Position numbers and translations under genes: made by a program
Notes under the pieces: generated by a model
What the model saw: the letters and a program-made list of their open reading frames with translations, nothing else
Databases searched by the model: none
What the model was told of the DNA's origin: nothing
Part shown: positions 9,937 to 20,540 of the stretch, one piece after another
Numbering within the stretch: position 1 is the first letter of the stretch
Layout: the number at the start of each line of letters is the position of its first letter
NCBI GenBank assembly: GCA_001970955.1
Contig: MPUH01000617.1
Location: forward strand, 1 to 43,119
DNA from: Stentor coeruleus
Taxonomy: Eukaryota > Ciliophora > Heterotrichea > Heterotrichida > Stentoridae
Length of the DNA stretch: 43,119 nucleotides
Direction: 5' to 3'

Positions 9937-11961
9937 ATGGTAAAAGCTGTGAAAACTGGCGCGAAGAAAGCAGTACCAAGCAAAGTGCCAAAAACAGCAA
10001 AAAGTAGCAAAGAGATAAAGTCCAAGCCAATAACCTCATCAAAAAAACCAACCCCAGCAGTTAAACCTCAAGTAAAGAAAAATGCAAAAAAGCCCATAGA
10101 AGAGAAGGCAAAAGTATCTCAAGTCAAAAGCAAAACTCCACCTAAGAAAGTTCCAGTGCCTGTCAAATCTATATCAGCAGTGTCTTCACGTTCAAAAAGC
10201 CAAGACAAAGCTAAAGTTCCAATAAAATCATCACCAGCTCCAACAAAAAGACAATCATCAGCATCACCAGCTCCAGTATCAAAAAAGCAAAAAACAAGCG
10301 ATACTAAAGCTGTGATCAAATCAAATCAGCCTACAAAAGCTAAACCAGCTCCAGCCCCAGTTCCAGATGTGAAAAATGCGAAAAAATCTTCAGGCAACGA
10401 TAAAAAACCCCAAAAAGCTGGCATAAAACCCTCTACACCTAAGCCATCAACCCCAGCCACATCTAAAACAGCTAAAAATCCAACTGATACTCCAACAGAA
10501 AAACCAAAAATGGTCACAGCTGTAAGAAAAGGTCGTGCCGCTGTAGATGTTGAATGCCCTAAAGCTAAAGATTGTCATGTATATGAAGAAGGTGCAACAG
10601 TTTGGACTGTAACTTTAAATCAAGCAGACCTAGGTCATAATGCAAATAAATATTACATAATCCAATTATTACAATCAGATGCTTCACAAAACACGTATTA
10701 TGTATGGAATAGATGGGGACGTGTTGGCTATTCAGGTCAAAACGCATTAAAAGGACCTTTCGGTGATTTAAATCGTGCTAAAATGGACTATCAAAGCAAA
10801 CTTAGGGATAAAACAAGAGGTGGGTATATTGAAGTTCAGATTGTTTATGGAGAAGAAAACGAACCAAAACCTGAACCACCAAAAGCCCAAAAAGGTAAGA
10901 AGAAAACAGAAGAAGTTAAGTCTAAATTGAATCAAAATGTATCGGATTTAGTGAATTTGATATTTGATTTAAAGTCGATTAATAGAACTTTAGCTGAAAT
11001 TGGTTATGATTCTAAGAAAATGCCACTTGGAAAACTGTCTACTGTTACAATTAAACAAGGACTGGAGGTTTTGAAAACTATTGAAAATGCATTGAGTTTG
11101 AAAAGAACTCATGAGCTTGAATCGCTTTCTAGTAGGTTTTATTCGCTTATTCCACATGATTTTGGGTTTCAGAAAATGTCGAATTTTATTATTAATAGTA
11201 ATGAAAAAGTAAAACAAAAAGTGGAAATGCTTGAGAGTTTGGCGGATATGAAAATCGCTACAAATATTCTTGAAGCGACAGTTTCTGGAAGCCCTGTTGA
11301 TAGTCATTATGAGAAACTAAACTGCAAGATTACCCCATTGGAAAAGAAAGATCCTATTTATGATATGCTTGTTCAATATGTTAAAAATACTCATGGAGAT
11401 ACTCACAGTTACTACACTTTAACTGTTGAAGATATTTTCAAAATAGAAAAACCAGGAGAAAAAGAGAAATTCACAGAAAAAATCCCTAACCACATGCTCC
11501 TATGGCATGGTAGTAGATTAACAAATTGGGTAGGTATTTTATCTCAAGGTTTAAGAATTGCCCCTCCTGAAGCTCCAGTTAGTGGGTATATGTTTGGAAA
11601 AGGTGTTTATTTCGCTGATATGGTTTCAAAAAGCGCTAATTATTGTTTTACATCCAAAGATAACAACACTGGAATTTTATTATTATGCGAAGTTGCTGTA
11701 GGGAATTTTAACCCTAAAATACATTCTGATTATAATGCTGCGAATTTACCAAAAGGAAAAAATAGTACTAAAGGATGTGGACTATGTGCTCCACCAGAAA
11801 AATCTTATAAAAAATTTGAAGGATATTCTATACCTATGGGCCCTGGAGAAAAAGTTACATTGAATGGTGGGTATCTTCAATATAATGAGTATATTGTTTA
11901 TGATACCAAACAGATAAAAATGAAGTTTTTGTTCAGAGTTAAGTTTAATTATAAATATTAA
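9937..11961 (+). CDS. Poly(ADP-ribose) polymerase, PARP2-like (WGR, regulatory and catalytic domains)
   Basis: 674 residues from the preferred ATG at 9937; an in-frame ATG at 9802 would add 45 residues unlike the rest. The first 200 residues are a Lys/Pro/Ala/Ser-rich basic tail, probably disordered, DNA-binding and carrying nuclear signals. A WGR domain follows (about 207-305, with VWNRWGRVGYSGQ), then the helical regulatory domain (about 330-445), then the catalytic domain (about 460-674). The H-Y-E triad is complete: H524 in LLWHGSR, Y558 in GVYFADMVSKSANY, E651 in YNEYIVYD, so true polymer synthesis from NAD+ is expected. No zinc fingers or BRCT domain, so PARP2/3-like and not PARP1. Family role: detection of DNA breaks and repair signalling in the nucleus. 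The stop is TAA. Confidence 0.94.
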   Translation: MVKAVKTGAKKAVPSKVPKTAKSSKEIKSKPITSSKKPTPAVKPQVKKNAKKPIEEKAKVSQVKSKTPPKKVPVPVKSISAVSSRSKSQDKAKVPIKSSPAPTKRQSSASPAPVSKKQKTSDTKAVIKSNQPTKAKPAPAPVPDVKNAKKSSGNDKKPQKAGIKPSTPKPSTPATSKTAKNPTDTPTEKPKMVTAVRKGRAAVDVECPKAKDCHVYEEGATVWTVTLNQADLGHNANKYYIIQLLQSDASQNTYYVWNRWGRVGYSGQNALKGPFGDLNRAKMDYQSKLRDKTRGGYIEVQIVYGEENEPKPEPPKAQKGKKKTEEVKSKLNQNVSDLVNLIFDLKSINRTLAEIGYDSKKMPLGKLSTVTIKQGLEVLKTIENALSLKRTHELESLSSRFYSLIPHDFGFQKMSNFIINSNEKVKQKVEMLESLADMKIATNILEATVSGSPVDSHYEKLNCKITPLEKKDPIYDMLVQYVKNTHGDTHSYYTLTVEDIFKIEKPGEKEKFTEKIPNHMLLWHGSRLTNWVGILSQGLRIAPPEAPVSGYMFGKGVYFADMVSKSANYCFTSKDNNTGILLLCEVAVGNFNPKIHSDYNAANLPKGKNSTKGCGLCAPPEKSYKKFEGYSIPMGPGEKVTLNGGYLQYNEYIVYDTKQIKMKFLFRVKFNYKY

Positions 11962-12843
11962 ACTTTAACTTCAGTAGGATTTTTAGATTAAATTAGTTTT
12001 GGCTTTATGATTTTTATAAGGGAAAATTTGAAGATTGTAATGATAAAGATGTAGAGTAATGATAGGATAAAAGTGGAAATGAGTTGAGTCTGTTTGGTAA
12101 ATATTATAAGATTTAGGTTGAGATAAAATATTTATATGAAAAAATGAGGATAGGAGTTGGTATGATGATAGAAAAATTCCTAATTTTTCATAGAATATTA
12201 GTATTAGTTAGGAATTATCGCTTAAAAAATTTGAGACATATTAAGTTTATTCTAATGGAAAAATATAATAATTTTTTATACAAGCATTTTAGCCTTTCTT
12301 ATGTATTCCAACCTAAAACCTATACACAAAAAGCTTGTTTAAGTATTTTTTAAAGGTTTAAATACTTCTTGTTTATTTTATAAATTGTGTATGAGTAAAA
12401 TGCATTTAAACCCAAAGCAAAGAAATCTTATAATAAACCTGTAATTTATTAATTCAAAATCCTAAAACTGTTTAGTTTATAACACTTATTATGAGTTAAT
12501 AAAAGAATAAAATGCTAAGTCAAGTTTTAAAAAAATGACTGGATTAGCAAGTTTACCTTGCTACTCAGAGAAGATTTGGCAATAGTCTAGGATAATTTAT
12601 TATAAAATAAATAAAGTAAGCTTAAGCTAAAAAAGTAGTAAAATTATAATTGGATTGGGTTAAAAAGAAATGATATTTTTAAGAATCTTATTAGTTTACT
12701 AAATGAAATAAATTCAGATTGCTTAGACCCTTCTTAGGGAATTATTTTAGTCAACCACATAAATTTATTAACTAATTCTTTTAAAGTATTATATATTCAT
12801 AATTCGTGGAAAGAATTCACTAGGTCATAATATAGTAATAAAT
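11962..12843. other. AT-rich intergenic region
   Basis: About 880 bases after the PARP gene. I see no convincing gene. A 69-codon frame at 12144-12353 has the amino-acid make-up of random AT-rich DNA. The only structured element is a small hairpin near 12545-12561 (see that entry). Confidence 0.45.
12537..12587 (+). other. Small hairpin element of unknown role
   Basis: Bases 12545-12561 form a perfect 6-bp stem (AGCAAG/CTTGCT) around a 5-base loop, and the outer edges GACT/AGTC could also pair. The hairpin is followed by CAGAGAAGATT, which matches the region around the ACAGAGA box of U6 snRNA, but the rest of U6 is not there. It could be a small RNA or chance. Confidence 0.15.
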
Positions 12844-13044
12844 ATGGGTTGCGCACCAGTTTTCCGAAGAATTCCTTCATATCATGAACAAAAGAAAAAG
12901 CATTTTATATGCCTAAAGCATGTCCAGCATGATTTAAGAATCCATGGTCTGTTTTGTATACCAGAAGAAAATAGTTGGCTCGAACATAGTGTTAACCAAT
13001 ATAATACGAAGACCAGAGAAAACACTGAAGAGACAGGCAAATGA
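12844..13044 (+). CDS. Small hypothetical protein with an MGC acylation motif
   Basis: A 66-residue ORF that I do not recognise. It starts MGCAPVFRRIP, where G2 and C3 form a typical myristoylation and palmitoylation site for membrane anchoring. The rest is polar, with several His, Lys and Glu residues and two more cysteines. The ORF is visibly richer in G and C than the DNA on both sides, and its amino-acid mix (His, Gln, Trp, Pro) is unlike that of random AT-rich frames, which favours a real gene. The stop is TGA. It stands alone, with about 880 bases of sparse DNA before it and 1.3 kb after it. It could also be the first exon of a longer gene, although I see no continuation. Confidence 0.45.
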   Translation: MGCAPVFRRIPSYHEQKKKHFICLKHVQHDLRIHGLFCIPEENSWLEHSVNQYNTKTRENTEETGK

Positions 13045-14362
13045 ATTAAATTGAGTACACTAATATATTTAGAATAAATTTCTTAGTTATAAATCCCATT
13101 TATAAATAAAGAAAGTTAAGCAAGTGTTTGCATAACGTCTAACAAAATATATAATTCAGGCAATTTGATGTTATCCTTAATATTATAGAACATTTGTTGC
13201 TAATTTTTTTAGTCAAAAAAATTTTAGAGTCAATTAGGATGCTAATACTCTAAAAGAATTTTTCATATTTATCTAAATATAAATGCAACAAGGTTTTATT
13301 GTAACGCACAGGCTGAATGATTTTTTCCAAAGCGTTTCTAGAATGAATCTCAAATAATAAAATATTAAAGCATATAATAAAAATATTATTTTGGCACTAT
13401 TATTTGTTTTTCAGTCTAAATATAAAAAAAAATATGTGAGATTAAGATATGTATAAACAAAAAATCCTATAAGCTGCATAAAAAGAATTTTCCATAGAGA
13501 AGAGTACTAAAACATATAAAATTTCTAAATCATTAGACATAATTGTGTGTATTATCACTTTTATATAATAATCTTCTATAAGTTTATACTTATTATAAAA
13601 ATCATAAACAATATTATACTTACTACTTCTATGTATTATGTTATAAGAAAATATTCTGGTGTATTAGCTATTGCTAATAGGGAAATAATTACTTATATTT
13701 GTTTGTTTTGATTCGACTAAGGAGTTACTTTGATTATAATTTTTAATAAAACTTTAAAGGCTTAGGTAAGTAATAATCACATCTAGAAAGGGTAATTTAA
13801 ATAATTATCTAAGATTATAGGATATAATTATTATGTTAGTCGATTTTTAAGAATTGATTCTTGAAAAGATTTCTTATATCTTATACATCTTTCTTATAAC
13901 AATACAGCTTATTGATTATAAAATGCTGAAATATTTATAAAGAAAAAAATACTACACCCAACACCCTTTTATAAACAATCAAACATAAGTTGCTTTTATC
14001 AAATATCAAAAAATTTTACTCTTAATCCTATAGTATAAACTATAACTAAATAATAATGCTCAAAGTCTTAAACTTTTTACTTAAAAAATCTTGCTTTTAC
14101 CCTTAACTCTTGTTATTTCTGTATTTTTTTCTTATTTTACACCCCAAAGCCGCATCCCTAAGCCTTTAACAATTAATTTTTACTCAGTTTCCCCGTCCAC
14201 AATCATTTTTTTTCAGGTTTTCATAAACTCTTTCAGAATTCACATCGACAACTACAATTTTCCCCCAAAAATATTTATAACCCTACAACATAAACAAAAC
14301 ATAATCCATATACGAGCATCCTTTAAAACACTAAAAGTAATAATAACTAATAACTTCACCAA
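13045..14362. other. AT-rich intergenic region
   Basis: About 1.3 kb of very AT-rich DNA with many short A and T runs. No tRNA arms, no tandem repeats and no frame with coding character. The last 270 bases carry an open frame (14091-14366) whose translation is Phe/Ile/Leu-rich and looks random; this part is more likely the leader and promoter of the next gene. Confidence 0.45.
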
Positions 14363-14926
14363 ATGAAAAGCACATTAACCCCACAGCCAAAATTCAAAGG
14401 AAGATCATCAAACCCTAGTCCATCAAAAGATCGAGACAACTCTAAATTCATGTATATCTGGCCTTCATCAATACCCGAATCCTGGGATCGAATTTTCAAC
14501 CAAAAACATATCACAAAAATCAGAGTTTCTAAAGGTGATCGAAATACTATAGGCTTTCTTCAAGAAACTCAAAAGTATATAGAAAAAATACGTAAACCAA
14601 TCAACCTTGAAGATCTTAAAACAACACCAACTTCTTATAGAAGCATTGAAAGAATTATTCATCCTCGTCAGCAACACTCAAACTCTATTACCCCAAAAAC
14701 CTCTAAAAACAACATAACTAATGCTTGGCTTAAAAGATTGAAAAAATATACAGACCCATTGTTGCAATCAAGAAATCTAAAAGCTTTATATAAAGCTAAT
14801 AATCAAAGTCCAATATTGAATTCTTATTTATATGATTTGAATGAAACTTCTCAATATTCGAAAGACAATGCTATTTATAAGAAGGAAAAAAAACTATTAC
14901 CTAAGCTTTATGAGCATAATAATTAG
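14363..14926 (+). CDS. Hypothetical basic protein
   Basis: 187 residues, not recognised. The N-terminal 30 residues are Ser/Pro/Lys-rich. A more ordered part follows with aromatic motifs (FMYIWPSSIPESWDRIFNQK) and then Lys-rich helical stretches (NAWLKRLKKYTDPLLQSRNL). The protein is strongly basic with no signal peptide, membrane helix or known catalytic motif. The start is the first ATG of the frame, which overlaps a random-looking upstream frame by four bases. The stop is TAG. Codon use resembles that of the neighbouring real genes (CCA, TCA, AGA, GAA) and the base composition rises in G and C compared with the flanks. It is probably a real lineage-specific gene. Small basic proteins of this kind are often cytoskeletal or nucleic-acid-binding in ciliates, but nothing here proves either. 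Confidence 0.62.
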   Translation: MKSTLTPQPKFKGRSSNPSPSKDRDNSKFMYIWPSSIPESWDRIFNQKHITKIRVSKGDRNTIGFLQETQKYIEKIRKPINLEDLKTTPTSYRSIERIIHPRQQHSNSITPKTSKNNITNAWLKRLKKYTDPLLQSRNLKALYKANNQSPILNSYLYDLNETSQYSKDNAIYKKEKKLLPKLYEHNN

Positions 14927-16445
14927 ATTATAATAATAGATGCAAAGTGGATTACTGATATTGTATTAAAATGATGAGAAACTATTAGAAACTAGGAAAA
15001 TTATTGCTGATTGGAATCTGCTTTTGAAAATAGTGTTTCTAAGTTTGTGGATAGGGAAATAATACAAGGTCGAATAATAAAAATTAATTCCTTCTAAATC
15101 GGGTTGCAGGGTATTTAAAGGTATTATTAAAGCTATTTCCCTTTGCTTTAGCAAGCTAGAACTCAAATTAAAAATCTATAACAATTTTCCTTCATATGAA
15201 AAAGTTTTATCATAAGAAAAAACTATTATAAAAACCAAACAGCATGAGAGATAAAAAAATATTTTATCTGCCATTTAGCGACAATACTTCTAAAATATAA
15301 TATTAAGATAATAATATGTCTAATATAAAATCTTCATAGTATAATCTAAAATACATAATATTTACATAAAACTTGCTAATGATTTCTATAAGATTTTATT
15401 TGACTGTTTTATGTATAACAATAGAGAATACCTGCATAATATATAAAAACTACTTTTCAAAGTAAAAATAATTGAGTCAAATTGTAAAAGATTTTTTTTA
15501 TATAAGTATTTGGGGTTTTTAGATAAGCATATTGGGATTTTAGATAAGCCTATTAATAGATATGAGTTTAAAATGCTAAATAACTTTATTAGGTTTTCTA
15601 TGAGATATCATGTAAGCTTTAGCATATCTTTGTTTGATGAAAATGAATAAAATACTAGAGAAGATAGTAAAATTTTGTCACAAAATTCTAGACAGGCAGA
15701 TTTTTATAAGAAACATGCACTTAATCAAAGATATTCTAAAGAATAAATTAAAATATTAAGGGAAAGCAGAAGATAAAGACGAAATATTCATGAAAAAAGA
15801 AGAAAGAAAAAAACTTAAAAACAACAATAAATATAAATCAGAAAAAAATGGGCACAAGAGATAAGAAGCAAGGGAAGAAAAGACAAATAAAAAAATAAAA
15901 CAGAAGCTAACGAGGATTATCCAAAAAACCCAAGCCAAAAGATCAAAAGATGAAGATAAAGTAAAAATGAAAAAAAAACATTTTTTTGATTTAAGTATTA
16001 ATCTATTTATTATTATATAATAATTATAAGCTTCTATTAATATCTAATAAAATTTTAGCTAGCCCATAACACTTCTATTCTAATCGTATATATTTACACA
16101 AATTCAAACATCACTCCAAACATCATATTCTCATTCATTTAACCCTTTATATTTTTTAACTCAACCATCTATATACTTTTTCTTACAGTATTTAATAAAA
16201 ATTCAAACCCTCTCATTTTTCAGGAACTTCGAAACCCCTTCTCCTTCATATCTTCACACAATAGCCAGATGCATAATTATCTTTACAAAGTCTTGCAAAA
16301 ACCATAAAACCCATAATTTTTTAATCAAAAAATCTGATATTAAGTAGTCTTATCAAACTCAAATCAATTAACAAAATCGTAATTGAATTATTAAGAAGCC
16401 AATTACCTTGAATAAAAGTTTTAAAATGTTAATAGTTTAGATATA
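14927..16445. other. AT-rich intergenic region with a purine-rich stretch
   Basis: About 1.5 kb without a clear gene. Between 15757 and 15985 the plus strand is purine-rich and one frame reads as a Lys/Glu-rich peptide interrupted by TAA, which could be a decayed gene end. The rest is AT-rich. The last 300 bases upstream of the CK1-like kinase are C/T-rich in patches, as before other genes here, and probably include its promoter. Confidence 0.4.
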
Positions 16446-17432
16446 ATGTTTAAAACAGAAATATGTGGTGAGGATTACAAGTTCTTGAAGATAATCGGAA
16501 AGGGAGGATTCGGCAAAGTATACGAAGTTGAAGATGTTTTAGGAATAAAGGCTGCTGTTAAAGTGATTAAGGATGAAAAATTGGCTAGAAACGAGTATAA
16601 AGTCTTACAAATATTAGAAGGAGTGAAAGGAGTTCCTAGGGTTTTTAGATTTTATGATAAAGGATCTTTATTTGCCCTATCGATGGAATTTGGTGGGGTA
16701 TGTATAATCGACCCTGAATCAGGTTTTGATTTTAAAAGTGCATATGTTTTATCAGATTTTGCCTGGAAAAGTATTGAGATCTTGAAGAATATGCATAGAA
16801 GGGGAATAGTGCATAATGATATTAAGCCTCACCAATTTATTGTATCAGAAAACAGAAAACTTTTTCTGGTTGACTTTGGGTTTTCTCGAAGGTTCAAAAA
16901 CGGGAAATTTCACAAGGAATTAAAAGTCCTAGACAGAAAGCAAGGGAATTTTCTATTCGCCTCAAAAAATTGTCATAAAGGCTACTCATTGAGTCGTAGA
17001 GATGATTTGATTTCCTTAGGATATATGCTTATTTATTTATATAAAGGTACTCTTCCTTGGGAAAACTGTGGGAATATAACAAATCCAGCTGAGAAATGGG
17101 ATAAAGCTTATAGTATAAAAAAGCTAAAAACCGTAGCATCATTATGTAAAGGAATGCCTAGTGAGTTTTCTAAATTTCTTGAATATTCAATTAGCTTAGA
17201 ATACTCAAAAAAACCAGACTATGGATATCTTATTAATATCTTTAAAGACTTATCTGCACTTTTTTCAAGTAATAGTAACAGTACGAATGCTTCCAGCAGT
17301 GTTTTTTCAACTAAAGACAATTGGCTAACTCAAACATATTTTGAGATGGCTGCGACTGAAGTGATTGATGCTCCAGGATTTAAAATACAAGATCAGGTAG
17401 AAATAGATAATCCTGTTGGTATCATACTTTAA
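16446..17432 (+). CDS. Divergent casein kinase 1-like protein kinase
   Basis: 328 residues. Kinase domain about 10-270: glycine loop GKGGFGKVYE (18-27), ATP-binding K39 in AAVKVIK, HNDIKPHQF (123-131), DFG at 143-145 (DFGFSRRF), and the CK1-family stretch GNFLFASKNCHKGYSLSRRD (167-186), followed by DDLISLGY and LPWEN. The SRRDDL.SLGY...LPW pattern places it in the CK1 group, although it is divergent. The usual HRD arginine is replaced by asparagine (HND), so activity does not depend on activation-loop phosphorylation, which is usual for CK1; the catalytic aspartate D125 is kept, so it should be active. The C-terminal tail (about 275-328) is Ser/Asn-rich and then unique. No membrane or lipid motif. 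The stop is TAA. The next gene is convergent, 637 bases away. Confidence 0.88.
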   Translation: MFKTEICGEDYKFLKIIGKGGFGKVYEVEDVLGIKAAVKVIKDEKLARNEYKVLQILEGVKGVPRVFRFYDKGSLFALSMEFGGVCIIDPESGFDFKSAYVLSDFAWKSIEILKNMHRRGIVHNDIKPHQFIVSENRKLFLVDFGFSRRFKNGKFHKELKVLDRKQGNFLFASKNCHKGYSLSRRDDLISLGYMLIYLYKGTLPWENCGNITNPAEKWDKAYSIKKLKTVASLCKGMPSEFSKFLEYSISLEYSKKPDYGYLINIFKDLSALFSSNSNSTNASSSVFSTKDNWLTQTYFEMAATEVIDAPGFKIQDQVEIDNPVGIIL

Positions 17433-18069
17433 TCAATAGCATTTATTAATTTTTACTTTACTAGAAGTGATTGTAAAATATGAAAATTTTTAAAATGTTA
17501 TTTATAAGGGCAGATTAATTAGACTTTTTTATATGGTTTTATAATAAAAGAAACTTTGAATGCTTTTTTAAGTAAGGTTTATAATCTACTTCTAAAAAGT
17601 ATTAGTTTTTTAATAAATAGATACTGAAGAGTACTATGAGAATCAAGTAGTCCTTCACAATTGTTTTTTTTACTGATTTTGAAATGAGTGTAACAACAAA
17701 TTCGTTTAAAATAAATTCGATTAATCTAAAGTGTTATATTCCACCTAAAAATCAAAAAAATTAGATTTTATCTTAGGCTCATTTATTTGAAATTTTTGAA
17801 GACAAACCAGATTCAGGAAAAAAAACTCAAGGAATTTAGTTTATTAAAAAAACCATCTTGACTATTCTATATTACCAGAATTCAGCCTACCAAAAATCAT
17901 AAGTTTTCGATTATCTATAGTTTTTTCCATTTTTATATTTTTTTCAGTCAACTTGCATATAAAAAATAACCTAAAATTTTATTACATCACTTTACCAATA
18001 ATCATAAAAATCATTAACAATTTTAACTAGCAAATTCTTATTCTAAAAACAATAAAAATTATTTAAAAC
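17433..18069. other. Convergent intergenic region, no gene seen
   Basis: 637 AT-rich bases between the 3' ends of two kinase genes. No coding frame, tRNA arms or repeats were seen. Confidence 0.5.
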
Positions 18070-19926
18070 CTAAGGGAGTTTATTATATATCTTTCCTAGT
18101 TTTTTTCTAATATCCTTACAAATAGGTCTTTTTTCTGGCTCAATCTCCCACATGCTCCTCATAAGTTTCACAAGTTTAGGATTTTCAATCTCAAATTTAT
18201 CAACAATCCTTGGTTTCCTCAAATTATTTACCAATTCATTATAAAATTCCATCTTATCAAGTTTTTTTTTTGTATTCCTTGTCAAATAGTCAAAAGGAGG
18301 TGTTTGTGTAACAAAATTATATAAAGTCATTCCATAGCTCCAAACATCAGACATTTTCCCTGGGTTTCTTCCTTTAATCTGTTCTGGTGAGCAGAAAATC
18401 AACGTAAATCCTGGTTTGTGATCGTTTTTCTTTGCAACATTCCTACTAAGTCCTAAATCTGACAATTTCGGCTCTAAATTATTATCAAGAAGGATATTAT
18501 GTGGTTTAATATCAAAATGGCAATAATTCTTACAATGCATATACTCAAGCGCTCTTAGTATTTTTAACATGATTTCAAGTTTTTTCTTCAAAGGCATATT
18601 TTGTTGGTTTTTTATTAATGAACCTATTGAACCACCCATACATTGTTCTAATATAATCCCATGTTTTCCCCCAACTTTTACAAACCCATATGCTTTTACT
18701 ATATTTTCATGATTCAATTCCATCATAACTCTGAATTCTTTAATAAGTTTTGACAAGTTTTTCGACTCACGCTCGCTATGTTTAGGAACTTTAATTGCAA
18801 CTGGGATATCTACAAGAACATTTTTGTATACAATACCAAATCCTCCTTGGCCTATAATATTTTCATTCGCTAAAATATCTGAGTATTGTAATTTGTCATT
18901 ACATATAATATTATCATGATATTCTCCAATAATCATTTTATCATTGTTTTTTGCGAGTTCTAATAATTGTTTGTTGAATTCTATCATTTGTTGTATCTCG
19001 AAATCAGCTTCACTTTCTTCGTTTGGTTCAGGTACATAAGAAAGTTTATATGTTTTTTTCAAAAAAAGCATATCAATATCCCCATCCTTCATCAAAACTC
19101 TGATTTTTGTCAGATTGAAAGAGTTTATTTGTACATGTCTTCTATAAATTTCTTTAAGTTTTTCCATGAGCATTAAAAGTGAAGAGAAATCTTTGAAAAT
19201 CTCATGAGCGTAAGGAAGTGAATTATCATGTTCAGGAGAAAAAGTGAATTTTAATATTCGGTTTAAAAATGGATCATTTGTTATAGTCTCTTGTAAATTA
19301 TCATCCATTCGGTTTTGAGTTAATTCTTCTGTATTACTTGATGACTCATCACTTGATTCAGCACTTGAAGATTCTTGAATTATTGTTGGGTTTATAAGTC
19401 CTCCTGTTCTTTTTATAGACATATCAACAAGTTCATTTATATTTGTTTTCCCATTAATAATCTCAACAAAAATCAAACCAAAACTTTTAAACATTCCCAT
19501 AGACATTTTTAGACAATCAGTTAATAAAGAGTCCCAAAAATCAACAGGGAAATAATTGTAGTTTGTAACACAGTCAAAAAATAAACTTTTTTTCGATTCT
19601 AAGTACTTGAATGAACCTGTTGGGATTTTTAAGTTTGCTTTTGAAATTGCTTGAAGGATAAGAGGTTTTAAGTTTTCTTGAAATGAATGAGCTTTACCAT
19701 AAACGTGAAAATGGATTGTTATTCTTACTGTATCAGGACGGATGTCTATGAAAATTGGGAATGTCCTCCAGACCTCGTCTGTACTTTGGCCTTGGTTTGT
19801 CACTGAAAACATGATTCTTTTGTTGTTACTCACTTTGAAGTTCGTGAATCCTAAAGATCTGAGCTTGGCTTGAGCTATTTCTAACATTTTTTTCGAATTA
19901 CAGCCGGGGATAGATTGAGTTTGCAT
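18070..19926 (-). CDS. Protein kinase (TKL-like) with an N-terminal YbjN-like domain
   Basis: 618 residues. Residues about 10-170 form an alpha/beta domain: a start helix, beta strands (NNKRIMFSV, FPIFIDIRPDTVRITIHFHV), a helix, then IPTGSFKYLESKKSLFFDCV and FPVDFWDSLLTDCLKMSMGM. This order resembles the YbjN/type III chaperone-like fold; that is a pattern match by eye only. A Ser/Glu-rich linker (about 184-205) and a second helical region (230-340) lead to the kinase domain (352-615): GQGGFGIVYK (359-368), K379 in VAIKV, HFDIKPHNILL (470-480), DLG at 490-492 and SPEQ (513-516). The HRD arginine is Phe and DFG is DLG, but K379, D472 and D490 are kept, so activity is plausible. The stop is TAG. 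Function unknown; it is divergent from the membrane-protein gene. Confidence 0.85.
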   Translation of the reverse strand: MQTQSIPGCNSKKMLEIAQAKLRSLGFTNFKVSNNKRIMFSVTNQGQSTDEVWRTFPIFIDIRPDTVRITIHFHVYGKAHSFQENLKPLILQAISKANLKIPTGSFKYLESKKSLFFDCVTNYNYFPVDFWDSLLTDCLKMSMGMFKSFGLIFVEIINGKTNINELVDMSIKRTGGLINPTIIQESSSAESSDESSSNTEELTQNRMDDNLQETITNDPFLNRILKFTFSPEHDNSLPYAHEIFKDFSSLLMLMEKLKEIYRRHVQINSFNLTKIRVLMKDGDIDMLFLKKTYKLSYVPEPNEESEADFEIQQMIEFNKQLLELAKNNDKMIIGEYHDNIICNDKLQYSDILANENIIGQGGFGIVYKNVLVDIPVAIKVPKHSERESKNLSKLIKEFRVMMELNHENIVKAYGFVKVGGKHGIILEQCMGGSIGSLIKNQQNMPLKKKLEIMLKILRALEYMHCKNYCHFDIKPHNILLDNNLEPKLSDLGLSRNVAKKNDHKPGFTLIFCSPEQIKGRNPGKMSDVWSYGMTLYNFVTQTPPFDYLTRNTKKKLDKMEFYNELVNNLRKPRIVDKFEIENPKLVKLMRSMWEIEPEKRPICKDIRKKLGKIYNKLP

Positions 19927-20540
19927 AATAAATATTCTATAATTTATTATTTAATCAGGCTTGTAATGATCAAAAGTTTATTGGAGAAATTTCTTGATTA
20001 AATGATTAACAACAGAGGATTTGCTGTATAGAAAAGGCTTATTTTATGGCTTTTAGATTTTTTAAGCCTGAAAATAGGCTAAGATACTAGAGCACTTAAA
20101 TGGACTAATGAAGAAAATTGTAAAAAAAATTGGCTTTTATTAAGAATTATAATTTTCCTTAAAGGTCTAAGACATCTAAATTACTTTTTTCCTTATAATC
20201 AAGGATAAATTATATTAATCTTTACTAATTATATAAAATCTTACCCTTTTAAGTACATTTTTAATATAAAAACCAGTCTAAATTTAAATTGAATAATCTA
20301 CAATATCATAAATACAATAGTTTTTTTCCCATATATCTTTATGTTAGAAAATATATCATCATTAAGAAATTATATAGTAAATAATAATCCAATTAAAATA
20401 TCACAATATTCCATCAAGACTCTGATTTTCATAATATAAATTTTCATCACCCATCATTAACAAAAAATCTAAAATCTATCAAAACATAAATACCAACTCA
20501 TACCACCTACAAAAAACTCTATTTTACTTTATATATAACA
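19927..20540. other. Divergent intergenic region, no gene seen
   Basis: 614 AT-rich bases between two divergent genes, presumably holding both promoters. No coding frame or RNA gene seen. The last 100 bases before the membrane-protein ATG are A/C/T-rich. Confidence 0.5.

Noticed and set aside
12144..12353. 69-codon plus-strand frame
   Set aside because: Composition the same as flanking noncoding DNA and no recognisable motif.
12537..12600. U6 snRNA gene suggested by CAGAGAAGATT after a hairpin
   Set aside because: Only an 11-base match; the AGC triad, internal stem-loop and correct spacing of the 5' stem are missing. Kept only as a low-confidence structural element.
13690..13740. tRNA gene suggested by a GATTCGACT motif
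   Set aside because: No pairing T-arm, no A-box and no acceptor stem at the right distance.
14091..14366. 91-codon plus-strand frame upstream of the 187-residue hypothetical gene
   Set aside because: Phe/Ile/Leu-rich translation typical of random AT-rich DNA; it overlaps the start of a better ORF and looks like leader.
14966..15166. 66-codon minus-strand frame after the hypothetical gene
   Set aside because: No domain, low complexity, and no composition shift against the flanks; cannot be supported without transcripts.
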